A DNA stretch of 22,985 nt from an uncultured Bacilli bacterium (GTDB lineage Bacteria > Bacillota_I > Bacilli_A > RF39 > UBA660). The stretch's first letter is position 1. Each line of letters begins with the position of its first letter. The position numbers and the translations under genes are program-made. Location of the stretch: positions 1-22,985 of the forward strand of contig CAKOIJ010000016.1 in assembly GCA_934086775.1 (NCBI GenBank). The letters are read 5' to 3'. The notes below the pieces were generated by a model. It saw only the letters and a list, made by a program, of their open reading frames with translations, was not told the origin of the DNA and searched no databases. Positions 1 to 7,401 of the stretch are shown piece by piece.

Positions 1-1
1 G

Positions 2-556
2 TATAGTAATAATTTAAGTAGTTATGCTAAATACTTAAGTACAGAAGCAGTATATTGTAATGATAGAGAAGTGGGAAATGGAGCATATAGTGCAACTGGT
101 TCAGAATTCTACTATGCTGCATATGCAAGACTATCTACAAATAAGACACCAACATATAATTGTACAAACATCAAAGATGCATTTTCAGGAAGTAATAGTG
201 AAGCAAAACTAATATATCCAATAGGACTCATGACAGCAGATGAAATAGCATATGCTGGAGGAAAATCGAGCATGAGCTTAGCTAGTCCATATGCATGGTA
301 TTATTTAAATAGTGCTGGAGGCAGTATAACAGGAAGTAAATATTGGTGGGCCTTGTCGCCTACGTTCTGGAGTGGTCGCCGTTCGGGCGTTTGGAATGTC
401 GGTGGTTCTGCTTATCCAGGCTACCTCACCGGCAACAGGGTGGACTATTCGATTGGCGTTCGCCCTGCCATTTCTCTCAAAACTTGTACACTTTGGACTA
501 GTGGAAATGGAGCACCTGAAACACCATACGAAATAAGTACTACAAGTGGATGTTGA
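2..556 (+). CDS. C-terminal part of secreted/pilin-like protein with GVRP-type variable tail (5' partial)
   Basis: The reading frame is open from the left edge, so the N-terminus is missing. The visible 184 residues are rich in Ser, Gly, Tyr and Asn, as in exported surface proteins. Near the end lies a stretch with WWALSP, then Gly/Ser/Tyr-rich residues, then GVRPAISL. That pattern is known from surface proteins with a C-type-lectin or formylglycine-enzyme-like fold, often joined to a type IV prepilin N-terminus in gut Firmicutes. The codons for that stretch (341-480) differ sharply from their surroundings: 56% GC and only 13% A by hand count, with CGC/CGT Arg, GCC, GGC and CTC codons, whereas neighbouring genes mostly use AGA, GGA and TTA. 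The tail after 481 returns to the local style. It converges on pilB and shares its terminator hairpin. A pilin N-terminus is inferred from the neighbouring pilB and is not seen. Confidence 0.7.
   Translation, partial: YSNNLSSYAKYLSTEAVYCNDREVGNGAYSATGSEFYYAAYARLSTNKTPTYNCTNIKDAFSGSNSEAKLIYPIGLMTADEIAYAGGKSSMSLASPYAWYYLNSAGGSITGSKYWWALSPTFWSGRRSGVWNVGGSAYPGYLTGNRVDYSIGVRPAISLKTCTLWTSGNGAPETPYEISTTSGC
341..480 (+). other. Candidate hypervariable (DGR-like) region in the 3' end of the surface-protein gene
   Basis: Counted by hand, this segment has 79 G/C of 140 and 18 A of 140, inside a gene and genome that are A-rich on the coding strand. It encodes the residues from WWALSP through GVRPAISL. 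In diversity-generating retroelements the variable repeat sits at the 3' end of the target gene, ends in an invariant GC-rich stretch (here possibly 455-478) and differs from its template at template adenines. The composition, position and protein motif all fit. No template repeat or reverse transcriptase is visible in the window, so the call is inference. A recombination cassette from silent copies is the main alternative. Confidence 0.5.
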
Positions 557-577
557 GAGATAAAATTATGAAAATAA

Positions 578-605
578 AAACAGTAGAGTTAAAACTCTAC
601 TGTTT
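578..605. terminator. Perfect 13-bp inverted repeat, convergent terminator
   Basis: The arms at 578-590 and 593-605 are perfect reverse complements separated by two bases, giving about a 12-bp stem with a 4-base loop. It lies between the convergent surface-protein gene and pilB. Read on the minus strand it is followed by a T-rich run (about 560-577), so it mainly terminates pilB. The arm at 593-605 also codes for the last pilB codons, and the stop codon lies in the loop region. Confidence 0.75.
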
Positions 606-1917
606 CTACATTTACGGAAGTAGTCTCAGGTGTGGGAGAACTACTATTATTATTTATATCACCATTTTGGTGTGCTTTCTGAGCCATTCTTAAATTAACT
701 TTTAAGTTATCATCTTTATAAGTAGACATATCATTTTCTAAATCTATTATTTTTAATATTTCTTCAAATGAAGTTTCTCCATAGATAACTTTATTAAGTC
801 CATCTTGAAGAAGAGTAACAACTTCTCCAGTATAAACTAAATCTCTAAGTTCATGTTTAGGAAGACCATTAGTAATAGCGTCTTTTATTTTGTCGTTCAT
901 AATTAGTACTTCTAGAATTGCAAGCCTTCCTTTATAACCGTGGTTACATCTAGGACAACCTTCTTTATTAGCGACATACATTTCTGTTATATCTTTATTA
1001 AGTACTGTGTTAAATACTTGTCTTTCGTATGGAGTAGTACTTCTTTTAATTCTACATTCTGGGCAAAGTTTTCTAGCAAGTCTTTGACTTATTATGCCTT
1101 CTAGCGAAGAACCAAGTAGGTATCTTTCTACATCCATATCAGTAAGTCTTTCGATAGTATTAAGGGAGTTATTTGTATGTAATGTACTTAATACTAAATG
1201 TCCTGTAATACTAGCCCTTACGGCTATTCTAGCAGTTTCATCATCTCTTATTTCACCAATCATTATTATGTTTGGATCTTGTCTCAAAATACTTCTTAAT
1301 ATAGTAGCAAATGTAAGACCAATTTCTGTTTGAGTTTGTACTTGGTTAATACCTGCTATATCCATTTCTACTGGATCTTCAACTGTAATAATATTTACAT
1401 CTTCTGTATTTAGTTTTTGAAGTATTGAGTATAGTGTAGTACTTTTACCAGTACCAGTAGCACCAGTAACAAGTATAATACCATTTGGTACTCTAATTAA
1501 TTTATTTATTTTTTCCATTGCATCAGTAGAGAAACCTAGATTATCAAGCCCAGCAAGACTCATTGAATAATCAAGTATTCTTATAACAATTTTTTCAGCA
1601 TTATTAGTTGGAAGAGTACTAACACGTAAATCTAATAATTTATCCCCAATTTTGCTTTTAATGGCACCATCTTGGGGTAATCTGGTTTCCATAATATTCA
1701 TTCCCGCTATCATCTTAATACGACTTATCATATTTCTTTTATATTTACTAGGGACAATACTATAGTCGCTTAAAATACCATCTACTCTAAACCTTATCTT
1801 TAAGGCTTCTTTAGATGGATCAAAATGTATATCAGATGCTCCTTTATTAACAGCATCAATTATAATTTCGTTTGCTATTTCAACTATTGGTAATTTTTCA
1901 AAATCAAATTCTTTCAT
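589..1917 (-). CDS. pilB: PilB/GspE-family type IV pilus assembly ATPase
   Basis: This cytoplasmic hexameric ATPase powers assembly of type IV pili, type II secretion or competence pseudopili. In the 442 residues I see Walker A (GATGTGKST, 152-160), the acidic box with VEDPVE near 179-184, Walker B with GEIRDDET (221-228), and the His box with HLVLSTLHTN (240-249). A four-cysteine zinc motif (C285, C288, C321, C324) is typical of PilB/GspE and absent from PilT. It starts almost directly at the N2-like domain and lacks the longer N1 domain of many PilB proteins, so it resembles ComGA/short GspE forms. The last ~45 residues (polar, Asn/Ser/Thr-rich) are a low-complexity tail. It has its own promoter at 1944-1973 and is divergent from a prepilin gene. 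No inner-membrane platform gene (pilC) or prepilin peptidase is next to it. Confidence 0.93.
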   Translation of the reverse strand: MKEFDFEKLPIVEIANEIIIDAVNKGASDIHFDPSKEALKIRFRVDGILSDYSIVPSKYKRNMISRIKMIAGMNIMETRLPQDGAIKSKIGDKLLDLRVSTLPTNNAEKIVIRILDYSMSLAGLDNLGFSTDAMEKINKLIRVPNGIILVTGATGTGKSTTLYSILQKLNTEDVNIITVEDPVEMDIAGINQVQTQTEIGLTFATILRSILRQDPNIIMIGEIRDDETARIAVRASITGHLVLSTLHTNNSLNTIERLTDMDVERYLLGSSLEGIISQRLARKLCPECRIKRSTTPYERQVFNTVLNKDITEMYVANKEGCPRCNHGYKGRLAILEVLIMNDKIKDAITNGLPKHELRDLVYTGEVVTLLQDGLNKVIYGETSFEEILKIIDLENDMSTYKDDNLKVNLRMAQKAHQNGDINNNSSSPTPETTSVNVETVEF

Positions 1918-1943
1918 TTGTAGCCCTTCCTATTCTATATACT

Positions 1944-1973
1944 ATTATATAACAAAACTATGATAAAATACAA
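1944..1973 (-). promoter_or_regulatory. Sigma-A type promoter for pilB
   Basis: On the minus strand, TTGTAT (1968-1973) is followed after 18 bases by a perfect TATAAT (1944-1949), about 27 bases upstream of the pilB start. A GGAAGG ribosome-binding site lies near 1925-1930. Confidence 0.65.
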
Positions 1974-2031
1974 GGTTTATTTTATAAAAAAATCGTGATA
2001 AAATATTAATGTAGGAAGAGTAGGTGAATTT

Positions 2032-2391
2032 ATGAATAAAAAAGGATTTACTTTAATTGAAATATCTATAGCAGTAGTACTATTAGTAATGCTTGCGGTT
2101 TTAGTTGTTCCAGGACTTATTAAAAATGATAATAAAACTAAAGAAAAACTTTATAACTCGAAAATTAATGAAGCACTTGCATCTAGTTATAAATATGGCA
2201 AAGAAAACCTTGATTCTTTAAGCAATGAATGCTTAGATATTACTATTGGAGCTTTAATTAACTTAGGTTATTTAAAAGGAGATGATGAAACTGGTTTTAA
2301 AATGTTAAATCCTATTAATAATGAAAGTATGAATAATACTATCATATGCGTAAGATATGTAAATGGAGAAGTTTTAACTAATGTTAAATAG
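2032..2391 (+). CDS. Type IV prepilin-like protein (minor pilin/pseudopilin)
   Basis: This small exported pilin subunit would be processed by a prepilin peptidase. The class III signal is clear: MNKKG then FTLIEISIAV, with cleavage expected after G5 and a Glu at mature position 5, followed by a hydrophobic helix to about residue 29. The remaining ~90 residues are a small polar domain containing two cysteines (near residues 68 and 108) that might pair. At 119 aa it is about the size of ComGC-like major pseudopilins, but its C-terminal domain is not one I recognise. AGGTG at 2022-2026 is a plausible ribosome-binding site. It is divergent from pilB and its 3' end overlaps the recombinase gene by 11 bases. 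Confidence 0.85.
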   Translation: MNKKGFTLIEISIAVVLLVMLAVLVVPGLIKNDNKTKEKLYNSKINEALASSYKYGKENLDSLSNECLDITIGALINLGYLKGDDETGFKMLNPINNESMNNTIICVRYVNGEVLTNVK

Positions 2392-3265
2392 TGAATATAT
2401 TAGTGAATTTTTACATTACTTAAAGGATATAAAAAATTATAGTGATTTAACTACAGATAGTTATTCAAAAGATTTAGAAGAATTTAATTGTTTTACTAAT
2501 AAAGATTTACTAACTGTTGATAAAAATAATATTAAAAACTATCTTAAATTTTTGTTTGATAAAAATAGTAGTAGTAAAACGGTTAGTAGAAAAATAAGTA
2601 CTTTAAAAAGTTTTTATAAATATTATAAAGCAAAAGGGGAAATAACTATAAATCCAGCAAGTAACATAAAATATCCTAAATTAGATAAAAATTTGCCTAA
2701 ATTTATTCCATACAATGAGCTTGAGAATTTAATTACTGTAAGTAAAGAAGGTACATTTAGCGAAAGAAATAACTTAATTATTGAACTTATGTATGCAACT
2801 GGTGTAAGAGTAAGTGAACTTGTAAATATTACTTTAGATGATATTGATTTTCAAAATAAACAAATAAATATATGTGGTAAAGGTTCTTATGAAAGAGTAG
2901 TTTATTATAATACTGAAACAGATAAAGCTATGAATAAATATTTAACTAATTTAAGAAAAGAACTTTTAAAGGGAAGAGAAAATAAATATTTAATTCTAAA
3001 TAAAGATGGAGAAAAAATAACAACAAGAGGAATTGCTAAAATAATTGATAATTTAATAAATAAAGTATCAATTAAAATAAAAGTAAGTCCACATACTTTG
3101 AGACATACTTTTGCAACTCATCTTTTAGATAATGGTTGTGATTTAAGAAGTGTACAAGAACTTCTCGGGCACAAAAATATAAATACAACTGAAATATATA
3201 CTCATGTTACAAGTGAGAGATTAAAGGATGTATACTTTAAAAGTCATCCAAGAGGGAGGTTTTAA
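2381..3265 (+). CDS. xerD: Tyrosine recombinase, XerC/XerD family
   Basis: This site-specific recombinase probably resolves chromosome dimers at a dif-like site. The 294-residue length is typical of Xer proteins. An N-terminal SAM-like core-binding domain (about 1-95) precedes the catalytic domain. The catalytic set is complete: R143 (ATGVRVSEL), the beta-hairpin K167 (CGKGSYERVV), H238 and R241 (SPHTLRHTF), H264 (LLGHKN) and the nucleophile Y273 (IYTHVT). The C-terminal SERLKDVYFKSHPR helix matches the XerC/D partner-interaction tail. The start lies inside the last codons of the prepilin gene with only a weak ribosome-binding site, suggesting translational coupling. XerC and XerD cannot be told apart here, and a dedicated XerS-like role is possible. 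Confidence 0.88.
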   Translation: MLNSEYISEFLHYLKDIKNYSDLTTDSYSKDLEEFNCFTNKDLLTVDKNNIKNYLKFLFDKNSSSKTVSRKISTLKSFYKYYKAKGEITINPASNIKYPKLDKNLPKFIPYNELENLITVSKEGTFSERNNLIIELMYATGVRVSELVNITLDDIDFQNKQINICGKGSYERVVYYNTETDKAMNKYLTNLRKELLKGRENKYLILNKDGEKITTRGIAKIIDNLINKVSIKIKVSPHTLRHTFATHLLDNGCDLRSVQELLGHKNINTTEIYTHVTSERLKDVYFKSHPRGRF

Positions 3266-3267
3266 TT

Positions 3268-3852
3268 ATGAGTAAGTTATATTTTAGATATGGTGCGATG
3301 AACTGTGGTAAAACTACTAATTTATTACAAGTTGCACATAATTATGAAGAAAGAGGTATGAGAGTGCTTTTACTAAAGCCCTCGGTTGATACTAAAGCAA
3401 ATACTAAAGTAAGTAGTAGAATAGGGATTGAAAGAGAAGTAGATCATCTAGTTTTACCAGATGAAAACTTAAAGGGATATTTAAGTTTAATAAAAGATAA
3501 AACTGAGTGTATAATAGTAGATGAGGCACAATTCTTAACTGAAAAACAAGTTGATGAATTATTTGTATTTAGTAAACTTACAAGTATTCCAGTAATTTGC
3601 TATGGTTTAAGAGCAGACTTTAGAAGTGAATTATTTCCTGGTAGTAAAAGATTATTTGAACTAGCTGATAATATAGAAGAACTTTATACTATTTGTAGAT
3701 GTGGTAAGAAAGCTAGATTTAATGCTAGGATAGTAGATGGGAAATTTACTTTAGAAGGAAGTCAAGTAGCAATAGATGGAGAAGTAAACTATGAAAGTTT
3801 ATGTGGTAAATGTTATTTAAGAAAAGTTAAGAAGATAGGAGAAGAATATTAA
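3268..3852 (+). CDS. tdk: Thymidine kinase
   Basis: It phosphorylates deoxythymidine to dTMP with ATP in pyrimidine salvage. The 194 residues have the P-loop GAMNCGKT (9-16), the lasso/substrate region with KVSSRIG, and Walker B with catalytic Glu in VDEAQF (84-89, E86). Zinc ligands are C143 and C145 (ICRCG) with C179 and C182. The C-x-C spacing is as in the E. coli-type enzyme, so it is not a defect. The start follows xerD by two bases with a strong GGGAGG site at 3253-3258 inside the xerD end. The stop overlaps the ppdK start by one base (TAATG). The presence of tdk suggests reliance on nucleoside salvage. Confidence 0.96.
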   Translation: MSKLYFRYGAMNCGKTTNLLQVAHNYEERGMRVLLLKPSVDTKANTKVSSRIGIEREVDHLVLPDENLKGYLSLIKDKTECIIVDEAQFLTEKQVDELFVFSKLTSIPVICYGLRADFRSELFPGSKRLFELADNIEELYTICRCGKKARFNARIVDGKFTLEGSQVAIDGEVNYESLCGKCYLRKVKKIGEEY

Positions 3853-6473
3853 TGAAATATGTATATATGTTTAATGAAGGAAACAAAGATTTAAAAAATT
3901 TATTAGGAGGTAAAGGTGCTAATCTAGCAGAAATGACTAATATAGGTCTTCCAGTACCATGTGGGTTTACTGTAACAACAGAGGCTTGTGCTAAATATTA
4001 TGAAGATGGAGAATTATTAGATACTAGTATTGAAAATGAAATATATGAATCATTAAAAAAATTAAAAGAAAAAACTGGTAAAGAATTTGGTAGTACTACT
4101 AATCCTCTTTTAGTAAGTGTAAGAAGTGGTGCAAGGGCATCTATGCCTGGTATGATGGACACTGTATTAAATTTAGGAATGAATGACTTGGTTGCTGAAA
4201 ACTTTAGCAATATTACTAATAATCCTAGATTTGTATATGATTCTTATAGAAGATTTATACAAATGTTTGCAGATGTAGTAAAGGGTTATCCAAAATCAAG
4301 TTTTGAAAGAAAATTTGATAAAATAAAAGAAGAAAAAGGTGTAAAATATGACACTGAATTAACTAGTGAAGACTTAAAGGAAGTAGTCAATATTTATAAA
4401 GAAGAATATAAACAAATAAGTGGTGAAGATTTTCCTAGTGAACCAAAAGTGCAATTAATTGAAGCAGTAAAAGCTGTGTTTAGAAGTTGGAATAATGAAA
4501 GAGCTAAAACATATAGAAGATTAAATGACATCCCTTCTAGTTGGGGTACTGCAGTAAATATACAAGAAATGGTATATGGAAATAGTGGGGATAACTCTGG
4601 TACTGGTGTTGCATTTACTAGAAATCCTGCAACTGGTGAAAAGAAATTATTTGGTGAATATTTAATAAATGCTCAAGGGGAAGATGTAGTAGCGGGAATA
4701 CGTACTCCACTTGGTATTGAAACTCTAAAAGAAAATATGCCAGAAGTTTATAATGAATTTATAAAAATATGTGAAGTATTAGAAAGGCATTATAAAGATA
4801 TGCAAGATATGGAGTTTACTATTGAGAATGGAAAACTATTTATGCTTCAAACTAGAAATGGTAAAAGAACTGCTTCTGCAGCAATTAAAATAGCAGTTGA
4901 TTTAGTAAATGAGGGATTAATTACTGAGGAAGAAGCTCTTCTAAGAGTTGAACCAAAAAGTTTAGATCAATTACTTCATAAAGGATTTAATACTATCAGC
5001 CTTAAAAAAGCTGAAGTAGTTGCAACAGGATTAGCAGCAAGTCCAGGAGCTGCAACTGGTAAAATATTTTTTACAGCAGACAAAATAATGGAAGAATATA
5101 ATAACGGTGAAAAAGATTTAATACTAGTTAGACTTGAAACAAGTCCTGAAGATATTGAAGGAATGAATCTAGCACATGGTATATTAACTATAAGAGGAGG
5201 TATGACATCTCATGCAGCTGTAGTAGCAAGAGGAATGGGAACATGTTGTGTAAGTGGATGCTCTAGTATTACAATTGATGAAGAAAAGAAAACAATAACA
5301 ATGCCAAATGGAAAAATCCTAACTGAGGGAGACTGGATAAGTTTAGATGGCTCATCTGGTAATGTATATGCTGAAAAAATAGAAACTGAAGAAGCAAATA
5401 TAAGTGGAGATTTTGAAGTGTTTATGTCGTGGGCAGATAAAGTAAGAAGGCTTAAAATAAGAACTAATGCAGATACCCCAAGAGATGCTAAAGAAGCAAG
5501 AAAATTTGGCGCAGAAGGAATAGGACTATGTAGAACAGAACATATGTTCTTTGAAAGTACAAGAATATTTAACTTTAGAAAGATGATAACAGCTGATACT
5601 TTAGAAAAAAGAGAAGAAGCATTAAAGGAAATCCTTCCTTACCAAAGAGAAGATTTCTCGGGATTATTTAAAGCGATGGATGGTTATGGAGTAACTATAA
5701 GACTACTTGATCCACCACTACATGAATTCTTACCTCATACAGATAATGAAATAAAAGAATTGAGTGAAGCTTTAAATATGACATTTGAAAGTTTAAAAAG
5801 GAGAGTTGAAAGTCTAAAAGAATTTAATCCAATGATGGGTCACAGAGGATGCAGACTAGATGTAACATATCCTGAAATAGCTAAAATCCAAACAAGAGCA
5901 ATAATAGAAGCAGCACTCGAAGTAAAAGGAGAAGGAATAGAAGTAAAACCTGAAATAATGATACCACTTATATGTGATGAAAATGAAATTAAATATGTTA
6001 AAAATATCATAGTAGAAACAGCAGATGAAATAATAAAAGAAAGTAATCAAACTTTAGAATACTCAGTTGGTACTATGATTGAAATTCCAAGAGCAGCCTT
6101 AACAGCAGACAAAATAGCAAAACATGCAGAGTTCTTTAGTTTTGGAACAAATGACTTAACCCAAATGACATATGGTTTTTCTAGAGATGATGCAGGGAAA
6201 TTTTTAAATGACTACTATAAAAAAGGAATATTTGAAAGTGATCCATTTTCTAAAATAGATAGAGAAGGAGTAGGCTCCCTTATGAAAATAGGAGTAGAAC
6301 TTGGAAGGAAAACAAGACCAAATATTAAACTTGGAATATGCGGAGAACATGGAGGAGAAGCATCTTCTATAGAATTTTGTGAAATGCTTGGACTAGACTA
6401 TGTATCATGTAGTCCATATAGAGTACCATCAGCTCGTTTAGCGGCAGCAGTAGCAGCCATTAAAAACAAATAA
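3852..6473 (+). CDS. ppdK: Pyruvate, phosphate dikinase
   Basis: It interconverts pyruvate, ATP and phosphate with PEP, AMP and PPi, usually in the glycolytic, PPi-saving direction in anaerobes. The 873-residue length matches the bacterial enzyme. Domains run in order: N-terminal ATP-grasp with GGKGANLAEM (20-29) and SVRSGARASMPGMMDT, a swivelling phosphohistidine domain with GGMTSHAAVVARGMG (phosphorylated H454), and a C-terminal PEP/pyruvate TIM barrel with the GICGEHGG motif and catalytic C853 in SCSPYRVP. It starts on the last base of the tdk stop and is the last gene of the prepilin-xerD-tdk run. Nothing looks broken. Confidence 0.98.
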   Translation: MKYVYMFNEGNKDLKNLLGGKGANLAEMTNIGLPVPCGFTVTTEACAKYYEDGELLDTSIENEIYESLKKLKEKTGKEFGSTTNPLLVSVRSGARASMPGMMDTVLNLGMNDLVAENFSNITNNPRFVYDSYRRFIQMFADVVKGYPKSSFERKFDKIKEEKGVKYDTELTSEDLKEVVNIYKEEYKQISGEDFPSEPKVQLIEAVKAVFRSWNNERAKTYRRLNDIPSSWGTAVNIQEMVYGNSGDNSGTGVAFTRNPATGEKKLFGEYLINAQGEDVVAGIRTPLGIETLKENMPEVYNEFIKICEVLERHYKDMQDMEFTIENGKLFMLQTRNGKRTASAAIKIAVDLVNEGLITEEEALLRVEPKSLDQLLHKGFNTISLKKAEVVATGLAASPGAATGKIFFTADKIMEEYNNGEKDLILVRLETSPEDIEGMNLAHGILTIRGGMTSHAAVVARGMGTCCVSGCSSITIDEEKKTITMPNGKILTEGDWISLDGSSGNVYAEKIETEEANISGDFEVFMSWADKVRRLKIRTNADTPRDAKEARKFGAEGIGLCRTEHMFFESTRIFNFRKMITADTLEKREEALKEILPYQREDFSGLFKAMDGYGVTIRLLDPPLHEFLPHTDNEIKELSEALNMTFESLKRRVESLKEFNPMMGHRGCRLDVTYPEIAKIQTRAIIEAALEVKGEGIEVKPEIMIPLICDENEIKYVKNIIVETADEIIKESNQTLEYSVGTMIEIPRAALTADKIAKHAEFFSFGTNDLTQMTYGFSRDDAGKFLNDYYKKGIFESDPFSKIDREGVGSLMKIGVELGRKTRPNIKLGICGEHGGEASSIEFCEMLGLDYVSCSPYRVPSARLAAAVAAIKNK

Positions 6474-6490
6474 CTAAACAAATAAACAAT

Positions 6491-6517
6491 TTTGCGGTCG
6501 CAAATTGCGACCACAAA
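6491..6517 (+). terminator. GC-rich hairpin after ppdK
   Basis: GGTCGC (6496-6501) pairs with GCGACC (6507-6512) around AAATT, and flanking TTTG/CAAA extend it beyond one mismatch. Its position just after the ppdK stop suggests a terminator, but no T-run follows on either strand, so it could instead be a processing or protein-binding hairpin. It shares GCGACCACA-like sequence with the hairpin at 7216-7251. Confidence 0.45.
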
Positions 6518-6538
6518 TTAATAAATTAAAAATATCTA

Positions 6539-6567
6539 TTGAAAACAAAAAAATTATTTGATAAAAT
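6539..6567 (+). promoter_or_regulatory. Promoter for leader RNA/nuclease gene
   Basis: TTGAAA (6539-6544), a 17-base spacer and TAAAAT (6562-6567) form a good sigma-A promoter. It predicts a start near 6574, upstream of the structured leader and the terminator at 6658-6697. Confidence 0.55.
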
Positions 6568-6573
6568 AAAAAT

Positions 6574-6697
6574 GTATTAATTACTTGACGCGTTAATATG
6601 ACAATTTTGTCGATAGGGTGTAATTTCTTAAGTCAAGAAAGAACTTACACATTATGCGGAGTATACCTTTTTATAAGGGTATACTCCTTTTTATTTT
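6574..6697 (+). ncRNA. Candidate structured leader/small RNA ending in an intrinsic terminator
   Basis: From the predicted start to the T-run this would be an RNA of about 120 nt. Visible structure includes GACA/TGTC around 6600-6611 and a longer stem of GTGTAA (6618-6623) plus TTTCTT (6624-6629) with AAGAAA (6635-6640) plus TTACAC (6645-6650), with a 4-base bulge. CTTGAC (6584-6589) can also pair with GTCAAG (6632-6637) in the loop of that stem, so a pseudoknot or switching structure is possible. It matches no riboswitch or T-box consensus known to me. It could be an attenuator for the nuclease gene or a separate small RNA. Confidence 0.45.
6658..6697 (+). terminator. Intrinsic terminator upstream of the nuclease gene
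   Basis: GGAGTATACC (6658-6667) pairs perfectly with GGTATACTCC (6678-6687) around a 10-base loop and is followed by TTTTTATTTTT. It sits between promoter and gene, ending 13 bases before the nuclease start, so the gene depends on read-through or on another promoter. Confidence 0.85.
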
Positions 6698-6710
6698 TGA
6701 GGTAGGAAAG

Positions 6711-7214
6711 ATGGTAGTAGTAAAAGAAAGACCATATGAGGATATAACTAAAAAATGTCTTAACAATAAGTATAAAAAATACTATGTTATTGATGCGAAA
6801 TACTTTTGTGTTGGCAAAAAGAAATATTTTGTTGATGGTAAAAGGGTAGTACTTGATTATTCGGATAAAGAAAAAGAAATAGCAAAGTGGCTTGGCAAAA
6901 CATTTGGAGGAAAAATATACATGCTTCCTAGGATAAATGAACCAGAAGGAATTCAAACGGCTGACTATCTTTTTAAAGGCGAATATTGGGATTTAAAATC
7001 TATAAGTGGAAAAAGTAATCAAGTTTTATATCATTCAATATATAAAAAGAAAACTCAAAGCAATAATTTTATTTGTGATGTATCAACATCAGAGTTAGAT
7101 ATTAAAGAATTAAAAAGTCAGATTGATAAGTTATTCAGCAGAAAAGATACTGAATTTTTGCAAAAAATAATATTAAAAAAGAAAAACGATATATTTGTCT
7201 ATAAAAGAAAATAA
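6711..7214 (+). CDS. Small nuclease-like protein, CdiA-CT/PD-(D/E)XK-like (putative toxin)
   Basis: I chose the ATG at 6711, with AGGTAGGAA at 6700-6708, because the in-frame upstream start at 6654 lies in the terminator hairpin. The protein has 167 residues, is lysine-rich, and has no signal peptide or membrane segment. The recognisable core is residues 47-96: VVLDYSDKEKEIAKWLG, then ADYLFKGEYWDLKSI with D85, D94 and K96 arranged like the D...(D/E)xK site of restriction-type nuclease folds. This resembles the C-terminal nuclease/tRNase domains of CdiA-type contact toxins and of some phage head-associated proteins. Here it stands alone, without a delivery domain or an obvious immunity gene. 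The flanking RNA-like elements suggest RNA-based control. The nuclease assignment is by motif resemblance and the target is unknown. Confidence 0.55.
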   Translation: MVVVKERPYEDITKKCLNNKYKKYYVIDAKYFCVGKKKYFVDGKRVVLDYSDKEKEIAKWLGKTFGGKIYMLPRINEPEGIQTADYLFKGEYWDLKSISGKSNQVLYHSIYKKKTQSNNFICDVSTSELDIKELKSQIDKLFSRKDTEFLQKIILKKKNDIFVYKRK

Positions 7215-7254
7215 AAATGTGACCGCGCTGGTAATTCAGCACGACCACATTCAT
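7205..7254 (-). ncRNA. Candidate ~45-nt minus-strand RNA: promoter-driven terminator hairpin
   Basis: The minus-strand promoter at 7261-7289 predicts a start near 7254. The transcript would enter at once an imperfect hairpin (arms 7216-7230 and 7237-7251, loop GTAATT on the plus strand, three mismatched pairs) and then a T-rich run (TTTATTTTC, minus strand). No reading frame fits. It would stop at the 3' end of the nuclease gene on the opposite strand. Read on the plus strand the hairpin lacks a T-run. Confidence 0.45.
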
Positions 7255-7260
7255 AAATAC

Positions 7261-7289
7261 ATTATAGCACAAAAATTATATTATGTCAA
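7261..7289 (-). promoter_or_regulatory. Consensus sigma-A promoter on the minus strand
   Basis: On the minus strand there is an exact TTGACA (7284-7289), a 17-base spacer and an exact TATAAT (7261-7266). It points into the hairpin at 7216-7251. The 30-base block 7261-7290 matches 7401-7430 at 25 positions. Confidence 0.75.
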
Positions 7290-7342
7290 ATTTATCTAAG
7301 TTCTAGATGTAAGTTGTAACACTTTTAATACTTTAACTATTA

Positions 7343-7395
7343 ATAAATAAAAAAGAAGCAACCTTGTTGTAAAGCCAACGCTTTTGCTTCTTAAT
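7343..7395 (-). ncRNA. Candidate ~50-nt minus-strand RNA: second promoter-driven terminator hairpin
   Basis: Starting near 7395 from the promoter at 7402-7430, the RNA would consist of a 9-bp stem (arms 7353-7361 and 7384-7392, AAGAAGCAA/TTGCTTCTT) with a further GTTG/CAAC pairing in the loop, followed on the minus strand by TTTTTTATTTATTA. That is a textbook intrinsic terminator placed immediately after a promoter. No coding frame fits. Confidence 0.5.
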
Positions 7396-7401
7396 GATTA
7401 A

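Noticed and set aside
3660..3850. Thymidine kinase zinc site thought damaged because of C-x-C spacing
   Set aside because: The E. coli-type enzyme has the same C-x-C spacing, and the second Cys pair is present.
6574..6697. T-box, known riboswitch or ToxIN-type repeat RNA upstream of the nuclease gene
   Set aside because: No T-box or riboswitch consensus was found, no tandem repeats are present, and the protein is not ToxN-like. Only an unnamed structured leader can be supported.
6654..6710. Longer N-terminus for the nuclease gene starting at 6654
   Set aside because: These codons lie in the intrinsic terminator hairpin and T-run, while ATG 6711 has a proper ribosome-binding site.
6645..6956. 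Minus-strand frame across the nuclease gene
   Set aside because: It is a Phe/Tyr-rich shadow of an A-rich gene, with no ribosome-binding site or homology; the same holds for the other opposite-strand frames in the window.
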